Positions 33,237 through 42,023 of a DNA stretch of 64,000 bases are shown one piece after another. The notes under the pieces are model-generated. The model was not told the origin of the DNA, did no database searches, and worked only from the letters and a program-made list of their open reading frames with translations. The position numbers and the translations under genes are program-made. Numbering within the stretch: the first letter of the stretch is position 1; the number at the start of each line of letters is the position of its first letter. Origin of the DNA: Paractinoplanes ovalisporus (GTDB lineage Bacteria; Actinomycetota; Actinomycetes; Mycobacteriales; Micromonosporaceae); the NCBI RefSeq assembly GCF_016834655.1, contig NZ_JAENHP010000001.1, positions 744,001-808,000 on the forward strand, in the 5' to 3' direction.

Positions 33237-33800
33237 TCACGCGAACAGACCGGCCGTCGCCATCGTGACCCGTCGGCGGGCGGTGGGCTCGTCGTCCTGG
33301 AAGCGGTCGACCGCCCATGAGAGGGCCAGGACCAGCTCGTAGACCTCCCCCGCGGTGACGGTGGCGGGCACGTCGCCCGCGGTCCGGGCGGCCTCGATCA
33401 GAGCTCCCGTACGGTCGAGCAGCGGGTCGGTGGCCGGCCGCATCGGCGAATCGCCGTCGTGGTGGGCGGTGGCCAGGCAGTACGGCAGGTCGTGCCAGAT
33501 GCGCAGCTGCCAGGTCAGGCGGACCAGCCACTCGGACAAGGCCTCCCGGGGCGTACGGCTGCTTGACAGCTCGTCGGCCTCGGCGAGGGCGGCCTCGATG
33601 CTCGTGGCCATGACCGCGGCCAGCAGGTCGTCGCGGGTCGGGAAGTTGCGGTAGAGGGTGGCGTTGCCGACGCCGGCCTTGAGCGCGATGCCGTCGAGCG
33701 AGGTCAGCACGCCCTCGGTCTCGAAGGTCGCGCGGGCGGCGTCGAGGATCGCGTCGCGGTTGCGCTGGGCGTCGGCGCGCAGCTTCCGGACAGTGGCCAT
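33237..33800 (-). CDS. TetR-family repressor, divergent from an SDR
   Basis: This 187-residue TetR protein has the usual HTH (RDAILDAARATFETEG, SLDGIALKAGVGNATLYRNF) and an alpha-helical ligand domain. AGGAG precedes ATG 33798-33800. Twin dyads GGGGA-N3-TCCCC lie between it and the SDR gene, so it most likely represses both. The inducer is unknown, perhaps the SDR substrate. Confidence 0.92.
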   Translation of the reverse strand: MATVRKLRADAQRNRDAILDAARATFETEGVLTSLDGIALKAGVGNATLYRNFPTRDDLLAAVMATSIEAALAEADELSSSRTPREALSEWLVRLTWQLRIWHDLPYCLATAHHDGDSPMRPATDPLLDRTGALIEAARTAGDVPATVTAGEVYELVLALSWAVDRFQDDEPTARRRVTMATAGLFA

Positions 33801-33818
33801 CAACACTCCTCCTTGCCT

Positions 33819-33865
33819 AAGTGGGGAGAGTCCCCGCATAGTCGATCCGGGGATGCTCCCCACTT
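33819..33865. promoter_or_regulatory. Twin inverted TetR operators
   Basis: AAGTGGGGAGAGTCCCC (33819-33835) and GGGGATGCTCCCCACTT (33849-33865) are inverted copies differing at two of three central bases; each contains the dyad GGGGA-N3-TCCCC. They occupy the short divergent region between the TetR and SDR starts. Confidence 0.75.
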
Positions 33866-33880
33866 GTTGAAGGAGTCTAG

Positions 33881-34606
33881 ATGAAGCAGTCACTCGACGG
33901 CCGTACGGTGCTCGTGACCGGGGCCAACGGCGGCCTCGGCGAGCAGTTCGTGCGGCAGGCCCTGGAGCGCGGCGCCTCGACGGTCTATGCGACCGCGCGT
34001 TCCCCGAGGCAGTGGGAGGATTCCCGCGTACGGGCCCTGGCCCTGGATCTGACCGACCCGGCGAGCGTGGCGCGGGCCGCGGCGGCCGCCCCGGACGTCG
34101 ACCTGCTGGTCAACAACGCGGCCGTGGCACCCGCGGGCGACTCGATCTCGGGACCCGAGGAGGAGCTCCGCCGTACGTTCGAGACGAACTTCTTCGGCAA
34201 CCTGCGCGTCGCGAACGCCTTCACCCCCGTGCTGGCGGCCAACGGCGGCGGCACGCTGCTGAACGTCCTGTCCACCGCGGCCTGGATCAACGTGCCGACC
34301 GGGTACGGCGCCTCCAAGGCGGCCCTGTGGTCGGCCACCAACGCCCTGCGTACGGAGCTCGGCCCGCGCGGCACGCAGGTCATCGGCCTGCTCGTCGGGA
34401 TGATCGACACCCCGATGTCGGCCCGCTGGGACGTGCCCAAGGTGAGCCCCGAAAGTGTCGTAGCCCAGGCCTACGATGCGGTCGCGGACGGTTCGATCGA
34501 GGTGCTGGCCGACGAGTCCACGCGTTACCTGAAGTCCCGGCTCAACCAGAAGGCCGAGGAGCTCTACCCGTGGCTCGACGAGCAGCTCGCCACGTTCGTG
34601 CCCTGA
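33881..34606 (+). CDS. Short-chain dehydrogenase/reductase
   Basis: This 241-residue enzyme has the cofactor motif VTGANGGLGEQF, the NNAAVAP motif, catalytic Ser in LNVLSTAAW and YGASK, the complete classical SDR set. It reduces or oxidises an alcohol/carbonyl with NAD(P). GAAGGAG supports ATG 33881. It is controlled by the divergent TetR protein through the twin operators. Confidence 0.92.
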   Translation: MKQSLDGRTVLVTGANGGLGEQFVRQALERGASTVYATARSPRQWEDSRVRALALDLTDPASVARAAAAAPDVDLLVNNAAVAPAGDSISGPEEELRRTFETNFFGNLRVANAFTPVLAANGGGTLLNVLSTAAWINVPTGYGASKAALWSATNALRTELGPRGTQVIGLLVGMIDTPMSARWDVPKVSPESVVAQAYDAVADGSIEVLADESTRYLKSRLNQKAEELYPWLDEQLATFVP

Positions 34607-34618
34607 CCGACAGACCAC

Positions 34619-35113
34619 ATGGGGGTGCTCGTGTCCGAGGTAGCGCTGAGGCCGATCGAGAAGGCCGACCACGATTTCCTGTTCGACCAGATGCGCGATC
34701 CGGAGTCGGTGCGGATGGCGGCCTTCACCGCGAAGGACCCCGACGACCGCCCCGCCTTCGACGCCCACATGGCGAAGATCGCGGCCCGGCCCGACGCGGT
34801 GCAGTTCGCGGTCACGCTCGACGGTGAGCTGGTCGGCAGCATCGGCAGCTTCGTCATGGAGGGCGACACCGAGGTCACCTATTGGATCGCGCGCCCGTTC
34901 TGGGGGCGGGGCATCGCCGGCCGGGCGCTCGCCCTGCTCCTGGAGCGGGTGCCCGACCGACCCGTGTTCGGGCGGGCCGCGAGCGACAACGCCGGCTCGC
35001 TGCGGGTGCTGCAGCGGGCCGGTTTCGTCATCGTCGGAACCGATTCCGGCTTCGCCAACGCGCGCGGGGCCGAGATCGAAGAGACGATCCTGCGCCTCGA
35101 TTATTCAAGTTGA
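34619..35113 (+). CDS. GNAT N-acetyltransferase
   Basis: This 164-residue protein follows the GNAT plan: ALRPIEKADHDFLFDQMRDP, then beta4 FAVTLDGELVGSIGSFV, the acetyl-CoA loop RPFWGRGIAGRAL, and VLQRAGFVIVGTDS. It is closest in plan to RimJ/RimL-type acetyltransferases that modify small molecules or protein N-termini. It lies 12 bp after the SDR and is probably co-transcribed. Substrate unknown. Confidence 0.87.
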   Translation: MGVLVSEVALRPIEKADHDFLFDQMRDPESVRMAAFTAKDPDDRPAFDAHMAKIAARPDAVQFAVTLDGELVGSIGSFVMEGDTEVTYWIARPFWGRGIAGRALALLLERVPDRPVFGRAASDNAGSLRVLQRAGFVIVGTDSGFANARGAEIEETILRLDYSS

Positions 35114-35136
35114 CGCTTTATAAAGAGGGTGCTTGA
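35105..35136 (+). promoter_or_regulatory. Nested dyads upstream of the ArsR operon
   Basis: The perfect palindrome CTTTATAAAG (35116-35125) lies within wider arms TCAAG (35105-35109) and CTTGA (35132-35136). TTGACG at 35110-35115 could be a -35. The position, just before the ArsR start, fits autoregulation. Confidence 0.45.
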
Positions 35137-35145
35137 GTACGGGGC

Positions 35146-35493
35146 ATGGCAACGACCCTGGACGGTTCGCGGCTGGACGTGCTGTTCACCGCGCTCAGTG
35201 ATCCGACGCGGCGCGACATCGTGGCCCGGCTCAGCGCGGGTGAGGCCACGCTCAAAGAGCTGGCCGAGCCGTACGCGATGAGTCTGCAGGCCGTGTCCCA
35301 GCACATTCAGGTGCTGGAACGGTCGGGCCTGATCAGCCGGGGCCGCGACCGGCAGACCCGCCCGTGCCGGCTCGAACCGACGGCGCTCGAGCTCGCGGCG
35401 TCGTGGATCGAGGAGAGCCGGCGCACCTGGTCCGAGCGCATGGACCGGCTCGACACCCATCTGGCCCGCCTGCAGGAGCGGACGGAGGGATGA
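35146..35493 (+). CDS. ArsR-family repressor paired with an SRPBCC protein
   Basis: This 115-residue regulator has the ArsR fold: LFTALSDPTRRDIVARLSAG, AMSLQAVSQHIQVLERSGLI, then the wing SRGRDRQTRPCRLEP. No metal-binding Cys box is visible, so it belongs to the SdpR-like branch that travels with AHSA1 proteins. It overlaps the SRPBCC gene by 4 bp. Its likely operator is the nested dyad just upstream. Confidence 0.92.
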   Translation: MATTLDGSRLDVLFTALSDPTRRDIVARLSAGEATLKELAEPYAMSLQAVSQHIQVLERSGLISRGRDRQTRPCRLEPTALELAASWIEESRRTWSERMDRLDTHLARLQERTEG

Positions 35494-35927
35494 GCGACGA
35501 GTTCGTCTACCGCCGGGTCTTCCGGGCGCCGCGCGACCTGGTGTGGCGGTGCCTGACCGAGCCGGCCGAGCTGGCCCAGTTCTGGGGGCCGCGCGGCATG
35601 ACCACGCCGGTCGACGGCATCGTGGTCGAGCTCCGGCCGGGCGGCCGCTTCGAGACGCTGATGATCGGTGAACACGGCCGCCATCGCATGGTCGCCACCT
35701 TCACCGAGGTCGTCGCGCCCGAGCGGCTGGCCTGGTTCGAACCCGCGAGCGGGCTGCACACCACGAGCACGCTCGACGACCTGGGCGACGGCACCACGTC
35801 GGTCGTCATCCACCAGCGGCACGTCCCCGAGCCGATGCGCACGCCCGAGGCCCGCGCCGGCTTCAGCAGTTCACTCGACAAGCTCGACGACCATCTGGCC
35901 CGGCTGACCCGAGGAGACCGCTCATGA
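35490..35927 (+). CDS. SRPBCC (AHSA1-like) protein
   Basis: This 145-residue protein is an AHSA1/START-type fold: VYRRVFRAPRDLVWRCLTEP, FWGPRGMTTPV, GGRFETLMIG, and a C-terminal amphipathic helix FSSSLDKLDDHLARL. Such proteins bind hydrophobic ligands in a cavity; the ligand here is unknown. GGAGGG precedes ATG 35490. It is translationally coupled on both sides, to the ArsR regulator and the DinB-like gene. Confidence 0.9.
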   Translation: MSDEFVYRRVFRAPRDLVWRCLTEPAELAQFWGPRGMTTPVDGIVVELRPGGRFETLMIGEHGRHRMVATFTEVVAPERLAWFEPASGLHTTSTLDDLGDGTTSVVIHQRHVPEPMRTPEARAGFSSSLDKLDDHLARLTRGDRS

Positions 35928-36502
35928 AGTCCGAGGTGGCAACGACGTACGAGGGGCTTGCGGATCTCCTCGACGGCGCACCCTGGGATGCGCCCACGCT
36001 GTGTTCGAAGTGGCTGGTCCGCCATGTGGTCGCCCACGTCACGATGCCGGTGCGCCTGACCCCCGAGACGTTCGGGGCCGAGATGGCGGCCGCGGGTGGC
36101 GACTTCGCCGTGCTCTCCGAGACCGTGGCCGCGCGGGACGCCTCGCTGCCGGTCGCCGACCTGCTGGGCCAACTCCGGTCCCCCGCTCTGCACGCGTGGC
36201 AGCCACCGGGCGGCGGCGCGGAGGGCGCGCGCAGCCACGCCGTCATCCACTCCCTGGACGTGACGATCGCCCTCGACCGCCCCGCCGTAGCACCGCTCGA
36301 GGCGATGACGGCCGTGCTCGACGTGCTGGTCGGCGCCGGTGGGTCCTTGTTCGGGCTCGACCTGACCGGTCTGCGGTTCGAAGCCACTGACGCGGCTTGG
36401 AGCTGGGGCGACGGCCGGTTGGTGCGGGCCGGAAGTGGGCCGCTTGTCGCCCTTCTCAGTGGCCGGACGCTGCCCACCGGCGAGGCGCTGCCCCGGGCCT
36501 GA
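35924..36502 (+). CDS. DinB/mycothiol-dependent maleylpyruvate-isomerase-like protein
   Basis: This 192-residue protein has the MDMPI N-terminal pattern: LADLLDGAPWDAPTLCSKWL, VRHVVAHVTMPVRL and the histidine HAVIHSLDVTIALDRP, which provide the metal-ligand His positions. Family members use mycothiol, a thiol of actinobacteria. It is the last gene of the ArsR operon (4-bp overlap), possibly a detoxification step. GAGGAG supports the start. Confidence 0.82.
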   Translation: MKSEVATTYEGLADLLDGAPWDAPTLCSKWLVRHVVAHVTMPVRLTPETFGAEMAAAGGDFAVLSETVAARDASLPVADLLGQLRSPALHAWQPPGGGAEGARSHAVIHSLDVTIALDRPAVAPLEAMTAVLDVLVGAGGSLFGLDLTGLRFEATDAAWSWGDGRLVRAGSGPLVALLSGRTLPTGEALPRA

Positions 36503-36652
36503 CCCCACGCCGTGGCCCCTCAGTTGGTGATCCCGGCCGGCTTCGCTTGATCACCGGGTAGTGGTCGCACCCAAAGGCCCACCCTCCCGGGGGCCTCCCC
36601 ACAGCCATTATCCAAGGTGGAGCCGATCAACGGGTCACCGAAGTGCCCGGCC

Positions 36653-36678
36653 TGTGGACAGCCCGGAATTGTGGATAA
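36653..36678 (-). other. Pair of DnaA-box-like sites
   Basis: Read on the minus strand, TTATCCACA (36670-36678, the exact consensus DnaA box) and CTGTCCACA (36653-36661) are 17 bp apart. They lie in a 254-bp gene-free stretch, between the DinB-like and GAPDH genes, that holds nothing else obvious. Another pair with the same spacing is at 55934-55959. Confidence 0.5.
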
Positions 36679-36756
36679 CTCCCGGGCTGCCCACGAAGCG
36701 TCCGAACAGCGGCTCAGCCGCCGGGCCAAGTGCGGCGACACGGCAGCGGCCAAGGG

Positions 36757-37752
36757 TCAGGCGGCCAGCAGCTCCAGCGTGTCGATGACCCGGTGGGAGA
36801 AGCCCCACTCGTTGTCGTACCAGGCGACCACCTTCACGTGGCGGCCGTCGACCCGGGTCAGGGCCGAGTCGAAGATGGACGACGCCGGGTTGCCGACGAT
36901 GTCGGAGCTGACCAGGGCGTCCTCGGAGTATTCGAGGATGCCGGCCAAGGGGCCCGCGGCGGCGGCACGGTAGGCCGAAAGCACCTCGTCGCGGGTCACG
37001 TCGCGGGAGACGACCGTGTTCAGTTCGACGATCGAACCTACCGGGACGGGCACGCGGATCGAGTCGCCCGAGAGCTTGCCCTCCAGGCGGGGCAGCACCA
37101 GGCCGATCGCCTTGGCGGCGCCGGTTGTGGTGGGCACGATGTTGACGGCGGCGGCCCGGGCGCGGCGCGGGTCGCGGTGCGGGCCGTCCTGCAGGTTCTG
37201 CTCCTGGGTGTAGGCGTGCACCGTGGTCATGAAGCCGTGTTCGATGCCGGCCAGGTCGTCCAGCACCGAGGCCAGCGGGGCCAGGGCGTTGGTCGTGCAG
37301 GAGGCGTTCGAGACGATGGTGTGGGCCGACGGGTCGTACGCGGCGTTGTTGACCCCGAAGGCCAGCGTCACGTCGGCGCCGGCCGAGGGCGCGCCGACCA
37401 GCACCTTGCGGGCGCCCGCCTCCAGGTGGGCCCGCGCGGCCGAGGCGGCGGTGAAGCGTCCGGTGGCTTCGAGGACGATGTCGACCTCCAGCTCGGACCA
37501 GGGCAGCTTCGCCGGGTCCTTCTCGGCGAGCACGGCGATCGGATGCCCGTCGACGATCAGTCCGCTCTCGGTGGCCGACACCGGACGGCCGAGACGCCCG
37601 GAAGTGGTGTCGAAGGCGAGCAGCCGGGCCAGTGCGGCCGGCTCGGTGAGGTCGTTGACGGCCACCACCTCGAGCTTGCTGTCCCGCTCGAGCAGGGCCC
37701 GCAGCACGTTGCGTCCGATCCGGCCGAATCCGTTGATGGCGATGCGAGTCAT
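36757..37752 (-). CDS. gap: Glyceraldehyde-3-phosphate dehydrogenase
   Basis: This 331-residue enzyme has the NAD motif INGFGRIGRNVLRAL, the catalytic SNASCTTNALAPL with the active Cys, HAYTQEQNLQDGPHRDPRRA and the C-terminal WYDNEWGFSHRVIDT. It catalyses NAD-dependent phosphorylative oxidation of glyceraldehyde 3-phosphate. No pgk or tpiA is next to it, so this is probably an extra copy rather than the main glycolytic gene. ATG 37750-37752 is the standard start. It ends the local minus-strand pair after the GlxA-like regulator. Confidence 0.95.
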   Translation of the reverse strand: MTRIAINGFGRIGRNVLRALLERDSKLEVVAVNDLTEPAALARLLAFDTTSGRLGRPVSATESGLIVDGHPIAVLAEKDPAKLPWSELEVDIVLEATGRFTAASAARAHLEAGARKVLVGAPSAGADVTLAFGVNNAAYDPSAHTIVSNASCTTNALAPLASVLDDLAGIEHGFMTTVHAYTQEQNLQDGPHRDPRRARAAAVNIVPTTTGAAKAIGLVLPRLEGKLSGDSIRVPVPVGSIVELNTVVSRDVTRDEVLSAYRAAAAGPLAGILEYSEDALVSSDIVGNPASSIFDSALTRVDGRHVKVVAWYDNEWGFSHRVIDTLELLAA

Positions 37753-37815
37753 GCCTCAAGCCTGGCCGGGAGCATGGGGAGCCGACAGTGGCGACCGCGC
37801 CACCGTTCGAAAGGA

Positions 37816-38772
37816 TCACGCCACGAACGTACGGCGGTACTGGCTCGGCGTGGTCCCGAGGATGCGCTGGAAATGCAGGCGCAGGTTGGCCCCGGTGCCG
37901 AGACCGACCTGAGCGGCGATCTGCTCGACCGGCAGCTGCGAGAGTTCGAGCAGTTCACGGGCGAGGTCGATACGAGCGCGCATCACCCACTGCATCGGCG
38001 TGTAGCCGGTGTCCTCGGCGAAACGGCGGGAGAACGTACGCGGGGAGACCGCCGCATGCCGGGCCAGAATCTCCAGTGTGAGCGGCTTGCCGAGCCGGTG
38101 CAGCGCCCACTCGCGGGTCGCGGCGAAGCGTTCACCGAGGGGTTCGGGCACGCTGCGGGGTACGTACTGGGCCTGGCCGCCGCTTCGGTAGGGTGCCGCG
38201 ACGAGCCGCCGGGCCGCGTGGTTGGAGGCCGCCACGCCCAGGTCGCCGCGCAGGATGTGCAGGCAGAGGTCGATGCCGGAGGCGGCGCCGGCCGAGGTGA
38301 GCACGCTGCCCTCGTCGACGAACAGCACGTTCTCGTCGACCTTGATCAGCGGGTGCTTGACGGCCAGTTGGCGCGTGTAGTGCCAGTGCGTGGTGGCCCG
38401 TTTGCCGTCGAGCAGCCCGGTGGCGGCCAACGCGAACGCGCCGGTCGAGATGGCCGCGAGCCGGGCACCGCGCTCGTGCGCGGCGACCAGCGCGTTCACC
38501 ACGACGGGCGGCGGGTCTTCGCGGTCGGGGAACCGGTAACCCGGGATGAACACGATGTCGGCCCATTGCAGGGCGTCGAGACCGTCAGCCACGTGGTAGG
38601 ACAAACCGTCACCACCGGTCACCAGGCCGGGCGCGGGGCCACAGACCCTCACCTCGTACGGCATGCTCGCCCTGGTCGTGAAAACCTGGGCCGGAATGCC
38701 CACGTCGAGCGGCTTGGCCCCCTCGAGCACCAGGACGGCGACGCGGTTCAGGCGGGTCGGCGGCACGCCCAC
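37816..38772 (-). CDS. GlxA-type AraC regulator with an amidotransferase-like domain
   Basis: This 318-residue regulator has an N-terminal DJ-1/PfpI-like domain (RVAVLVLEGAKPLDVGIPAQ, DIVFIPGYRFP) and a C-terminal AraC HTH (LTLEILARHAAVSPRTFSRRF, AEDTGYTPMQWVMRARIDLA). The usual nucleophile Cys of the first domain is a Ser here (ISTGAFALA), so the domain is for sensing, not catalysis. GTG 38770-38772 is chosen. It is upstream of and on the same strand as gap. Effector unknown. Confidence 0.9.
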   Translation of the reverse strand: MGVPPTRLNRVAVLVLEGAKPLDVGIPAQVFTTRASMPYEVRVCGPAPGLVTGGDGLSYHVADGLDALQWADIVFIPGYRFPDREDPPPVVVNALVAAHERGARLAAISTGAFALAATGLLDGKRATTHWHYTRQLAVKHPLIKVDENVLFVDEGSVLTSAGAASGIDLCLHILRGDLGVAASNHAARRLVAAPYRSGGQAQYVPRSVPEPLGERFAATREWALHRLGKPLTLEILARHAAVSPRTFSRRFAEDTGYTPMQWVMRARIDLARELLELSQLPVEQIAAQVGLGTGANLRLHFQRILGTTPSQYRRTFVA

Positions 38773-38801
38773 CAGGGTAATGCCGCGTCGACTTCAGTCG
38801 G

Positions 38802-38845
38802 CCCGGGGAAAGACGATGGACCGCCCGGGGAAAGACGATGGACCG
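38802..38845. repeat. 22-bp tandem duplication
   Basis: A 22-bp unit that starts CCCGGGGAAAGACG and ends ATGGACCG occurs twice head to tail and is followed by a further CCCGG. It lies in the divergent gap before the membrane-protein gene. Confidence 0.85.
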
Positions 38846-38902
38846 CCCGGCCGCGACCGTCGGCCGTTACGAGCAGCCGGGTGGCATCGCGACAGTGACG
38901 GC

Positions 38903-39943
38903 ATGGCACCCGTTCTCGCGCTTCTCGCGCTCGCACCGTGGACCGCCGAATGTGTCTGGGGCGGCTTCACGGTCGTCGACTGGCCCTTCGTCGTCGTCAT
39001 CCTGGCGCCCATGTACGGGGGCGCCGCCGTCGGAATCCGCGAGATCGCCCGGCGTACCGGCGGTGGCTGGCCGGCGATCGTGCTGCTCGCCGCCGCCTTC
39101 GGGTTCGTGCAGGCCGGGCTCGTCGACCAGTCGCTGTTCAACCCGGCGTTCCTCGACGACACCCAGTTCGCCTCCGATGCCGCCGCCGCCCGCGCCACCT
39201 GGGTGCCGGGGCTCGATTTCAGTGCACAACAGGCTTTCGCGTACGTGGGTGGGCACGTCGCGCTGAGCATCTGCGCACCGATCGCGATCGTCGAGACGTT
39301 CGGCCGCCGGACGCCGTGGCTCGGGCGCCGGGGCCTGGCCGTGATCGCGGTGCTCTACGTGCTCGGCAGCCTGCTCATCTTCCGCGACTCGTACGAGAAC
39401 GGGCACTTCCTCCCATCGTCCGCGCAGCTGCTGTTCACCATGGTCGTCGTGATCGCCCTCGTCGCGGCGGCGCTGATCCGGCGACGGCCGCACATCGTCA
39501 GGCGTCGGCCGCCTACGGAGAGCGCCGCCCAGATGCCCACGGAAAGCACCGGCCGGCACTTGGAGACCGGTGGCTGGATGCCGCACCCGCTGATCGTCGC
39601 CGTGATCGCGGCCCTCCCCCACCTCAGCGGTGACCTGGCCCAGGGCTGGGCCGGCCTGGCGATCCAGGTCGCGGTGACCGGGCTGGTCGCGGTGGCGGTC
39701 GTACGGTGGTCACGGCGCGACACCTGGGGACGAGCACACGTGCTGGCCGGCTGGGGGGCCGGACTCGTCGTCTCGGCCGCGATCGCCTATCTGGTGCCGA
39801 CCTACGCGGTTTCGACGCCGGCGATGGCGCTGCTCTCCGACGTGTGCATCAGCCTGGTCACCGCCGCCTTGCTCGGCGTGACCTGGAAGAGGCAAGCCCT
39901 AAATGCTTCGACACGCGCGGCCGAATCCCCGTACGGTGAATAG
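38903..39943 (+). CDS. Multi-spanning membrane protein of unknown function
   Basis: This 346-residue protein has about nine hydrophobic segments (for example WPFVVVILAPMYGGAAVGI, QLLFTMVVVIALVAAALI, AWGAGLVVSAAIAYLVP-like) and a polar loop around residues 200-225. The block PWTAECVWGG near the start and the repeated LSICAPIAIVETF region are distinctive but not assigned to a named family. ATG 38903 is the first plausible start after the tandem repeat. Function unknown. Confidence 0.72.
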   Translation: MAPVLALLALAPWTAECVWGGFTVVDWPFVVVILAPMYGGAAVGIREIARRTGGGWPAIVLLAAAFGFVQAGLVDQSLFNPAFLDDTQFASDAAAARATWVPGLDFSAQQAFAYVGGHVALSICAPIAIVETFGRRTPWLGRRGLAVIAVLYVLGSLLIFRDSYENGHFLPSSAQLLFTMVVVIALVAAALIRRRPHIVRRRPPTESAAQMPTESTGRHLETGGWMPHPLIVAVIAALPHLSGDLAQGWAGLAIQVAVTGLVAVAVVRWSRRDTWGRAHVLAGWGAGLVVSAAIAYLVPTYAVSTPAMALLSDVCISLVTAALLGVTWKRQALNASTRAAESPYGE

Positions 39944-39963
39944 CAGTTGATCTTTTTCTGGAA

Positions 39964-40109
39964 GCCCCGGAGAGTCCGCAGAGGAGGCCGTCGTGCGACA
40001 CCGCACCGCGCTCCTCCTCGTGTCCCGTGTGCCCAGCCTCGGCTGCGCCACCGGGGCTGGACGTTCCTGACCGCGTTTCCCACGCGCGGCGGGATGGCGC
40101 TGCCCATCC
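39964..40109 (+). promoter_or_regulatory. Structured leader of the TetM-like gene
   Basis: The leader has several alternative pairings: GCCCCGG (39964-39970) with CCGGGGC (40051-40057); the leader peptide's ribosome site GAGGAGG (39981-39987) with CCTCCTC (40013-40019), which is inside its own codons; a hairpin CGCGT-N5-ACGCG (40072-40086); and GGATGG with CCATCC just before the main gene. A ribosome stalled in the leader peptide could change these pairings, as in attenuation of ribosome-protection genes. This is a structural inference. Confidence 0.5.
39993..40070 (+). CDS. Leader peptide upstream of the TetM-like gene
   Basis: A GTG-started frame of 25 codons, beginning VRHRTALLLVSRVP, follows the strong ribosome site GAGGAGG by five bases and ends with TGA 69 bp before the TetM-like ATG. 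It has no recognisable domain. A well-placed ribosome site and codons that pair with it suggest a regulatory peptide rather than a functional protein. Confidence 0.5.
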   Translation: MRHRTALLLVSRVPSLGCATGAGRS

Positions 40110-40139
40110 GACGGAACTCCCGGAAAGTCCACTTCAACC

Positions 40140-42023
40140 ATGCGCAACATCGGCATCCTCGCCCACGTCGACGCGGGCAAGACCACCCTGACCGAACGCA
40201 TCCTGTTCCTCACCGGCGCCACCTACAAGCGCGGCGAGGTGCACGACGGCACCACGGTCACCGACTTCGACCCGCAGGAGCGCGAGCGTGGCATCACCAT
40301 CTTCTCGGCCGCGGTCAGCTGTGACTGGCGCGGCGAACAACTGAACCTGATCGACACCCCGGGGCACGTCGACTTCACCGACGAGGTCGAACGGTCGCTG
40401 CGGGTGCTCGACGGGGCCGTGGTCGTGTTCGACGGCGTGGCCGGGGTCGAACCGCAGAGCGAGGCCGTGTGGCGGCAGGCCGACCGGTACGGGGTGCCGC
40501 GGATCGCGTTCGTCAACAAGCTGGACCGGGCGGGCGCGGACTTCGACCTGGCCGTGGAGTCGCTGCGGGACCGGCTCGGGGTGACTCCGCTGGTCGTGCA
40601 GTGGCCGTTCCCCGGCGGCGTGGTCGATCTGGTCTCCATGCGGGTTCTGACCTGGAACGACGCTCCCGCACCAGCCGATCTCGGGCCGGCGCGAGAGGCA
40701 CGGCAGCGTTTGGAGGAGGCCGTTGCGGAGCTGCACCCGGCCGCCCTGGAGGAACTTGGTGACATTTCGGACACTGTCTTGAGAGCGGCGCTCCGGGACC
40801 TCACGATCTCGGGCGAGGCGGTTGTCGTGCTGGGCGGCGCGGCCTATCGCAACGTCGGCGTGGAACCGCTGCTCGACGCGGTGGTCGACTACCTCCCGGC
40901 GCCGGGCGGCGACCCGTCCGCTCCCCTGACCGCGCTCGCGTTCAAGGTGCAGACGGGCCGGCAGGGACGGCTGACGTTCGTCCGCGTCTACGACGGCGTG
41001 CTGGTCAAGGGCGGCACCGTGTGGGACGCGGCCGAGGGCCGGACCGAACGCGCCGGGCGGGTCCTGCGGGTGCAGGCCGACCGGCTCACCGACCTGGACC
41101 GGGCCGAGGCGGGGGACATCGTCGCGCTGGCCGGGATCAAGCGGGCCCGGGCCGGGACGACGCTGTCCACCCGGGAGCACCCCGTGCTGCTCGAGGCTCC
41201 GGCGACGGCCACGCCTCTGGTGTCGGTCGCGGTCGAACCCCGGACCCGGGCCGACGCGCAACGGCTTCCGGCGGCGCTCGCGGCGCTGGCCGAGGAGTTT
41301 TCCGTACGGGTCGGGGCCGAGGACGGGCAGACGCTGCTGTCCGGGCAGGGCGAGTTGCAACTGGAGGTGGCCGTGACCAGGCTGCGCGAGGCCGGAGTGG
41401 CCGTGAACGTCGGGCGTCCCCGGGTGGCGTACCGGGAGACCGTCGTGCGCGGCGTGACCGGTCACGTGCACCGGCACGTCAAGCAGGACGGCGGGGCCGG
41501 CCAGTTCGCCCACATTGTGCTCGACGTGACGCCGCTCCTCCCGCCCGGGGACACCGGCTTCGAGTTCGCCTCGACGGTGACCGGCGGGCGGGTACCGGCC
41601 GAGTACGTACGGGCGGTCGAGGCCGGCTGCCGGGACGCACTGGCCGACGGTCCGCTCGCCGGTCACCCGGTGGCCGGGCTGCGGGTCACGCTGACCGACG
41701 GCGGCACGCACGTGAAGGACTCGTCCGAGATGGCGTTCCGGACGGCCGGGCGGGCCGGTCTGCGCGCGGCCCTGGCAGCGTGCACGATGGCGCGGCTGGA
41801 GCCGGTCGCCGACGTGACGGTCAGCGCGCCGGCCGACGCCCTGGGCACGGTGCTCGGCGACCTCGCGGCCCGCCGCGGCCAGGTCACCGGCTCGACACCC
41901 GGGTCGGTGACGGCGGTGGTGCCGCTGGCCGAGCTGTTCGGTTACGCGACCGAGCTGCGCAGTCGTACGAAGGGCCGGGCGACCTTCGCCACGCGTCCGG
42001 CCGGCTACCGGCTCGCCGCCTGA
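40140..42023 (+). CDS. TetM/OtrA-like ribosomal protection GTPase
   Basis: This 627-residue protein resembles elongation factor G. GTPase motifs: [12 protein letters not shown] (residues 8-19), [19 protein letters not shown] and [13 protein letters not shown]-like domains II, III, IV and V follow ([34 protein letters not shown]-like [15 protein letters not shown]). Length fits tetracycline ribosomal-protection proteins, which remove the drug from the ribosome. Some actinobacterial relatives have other roles, so resistance is likely but unproven. A leader peptide precedes it. The 34-bp repeats begin at its stop codon. Confidence 0.9.
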   Translation: MRNIGILAHVDAGKTTLTERILFLTGATYKRGEVHDGTTVTDFDPQERERGITIFSAAVSCDWRGEQLNLIDTPGHVDFTDEVERSLRVLDGAVVVFDGVAGVEPQSEAVWRQADRYGVPRIAFVNKLDRAGADFDLAVESLRDRLGVTPLVVQWPFPGGVVDLVSMRVLTWNDAPAPADLGPAREARQRLEEAVAELHPAALEELGDISDTVLRAALRDLTISGEAVVVLGGAAYRNVGVEPLLDAVVDYLPAPGGDPSAPLTALAFKVQTGRQGRLTFVRVYDGVLVKGGTVWDAAEGRTERAGRVLRVQADRLTDLDRAEAGDIVALAGIKRARAGTTLSTREHPVLLEAPATATPLVSVAVEPRTRADAQRLPAALAALAEEFSVRVGAEDGQTLLSGQGELQLEVAVTRLREAGVAVNVGRPRVAYRETVVRGVTGHVHRHVKQDGGAGQFAHIVLDVTPLLPPGDTGFEFASTVTGGRVPAEYVRAVEAGCRDALADGPLAGHPVAGLRVTLTDGGTHVKDSSEMAFRTAGRAGLRAALAACTMARLEPVADVTVSAPADALGTVLGDLAARRGQVTGSTPGSVTAVVPLAELFGYATELRSRTKGRATFATRPAGYRLAA

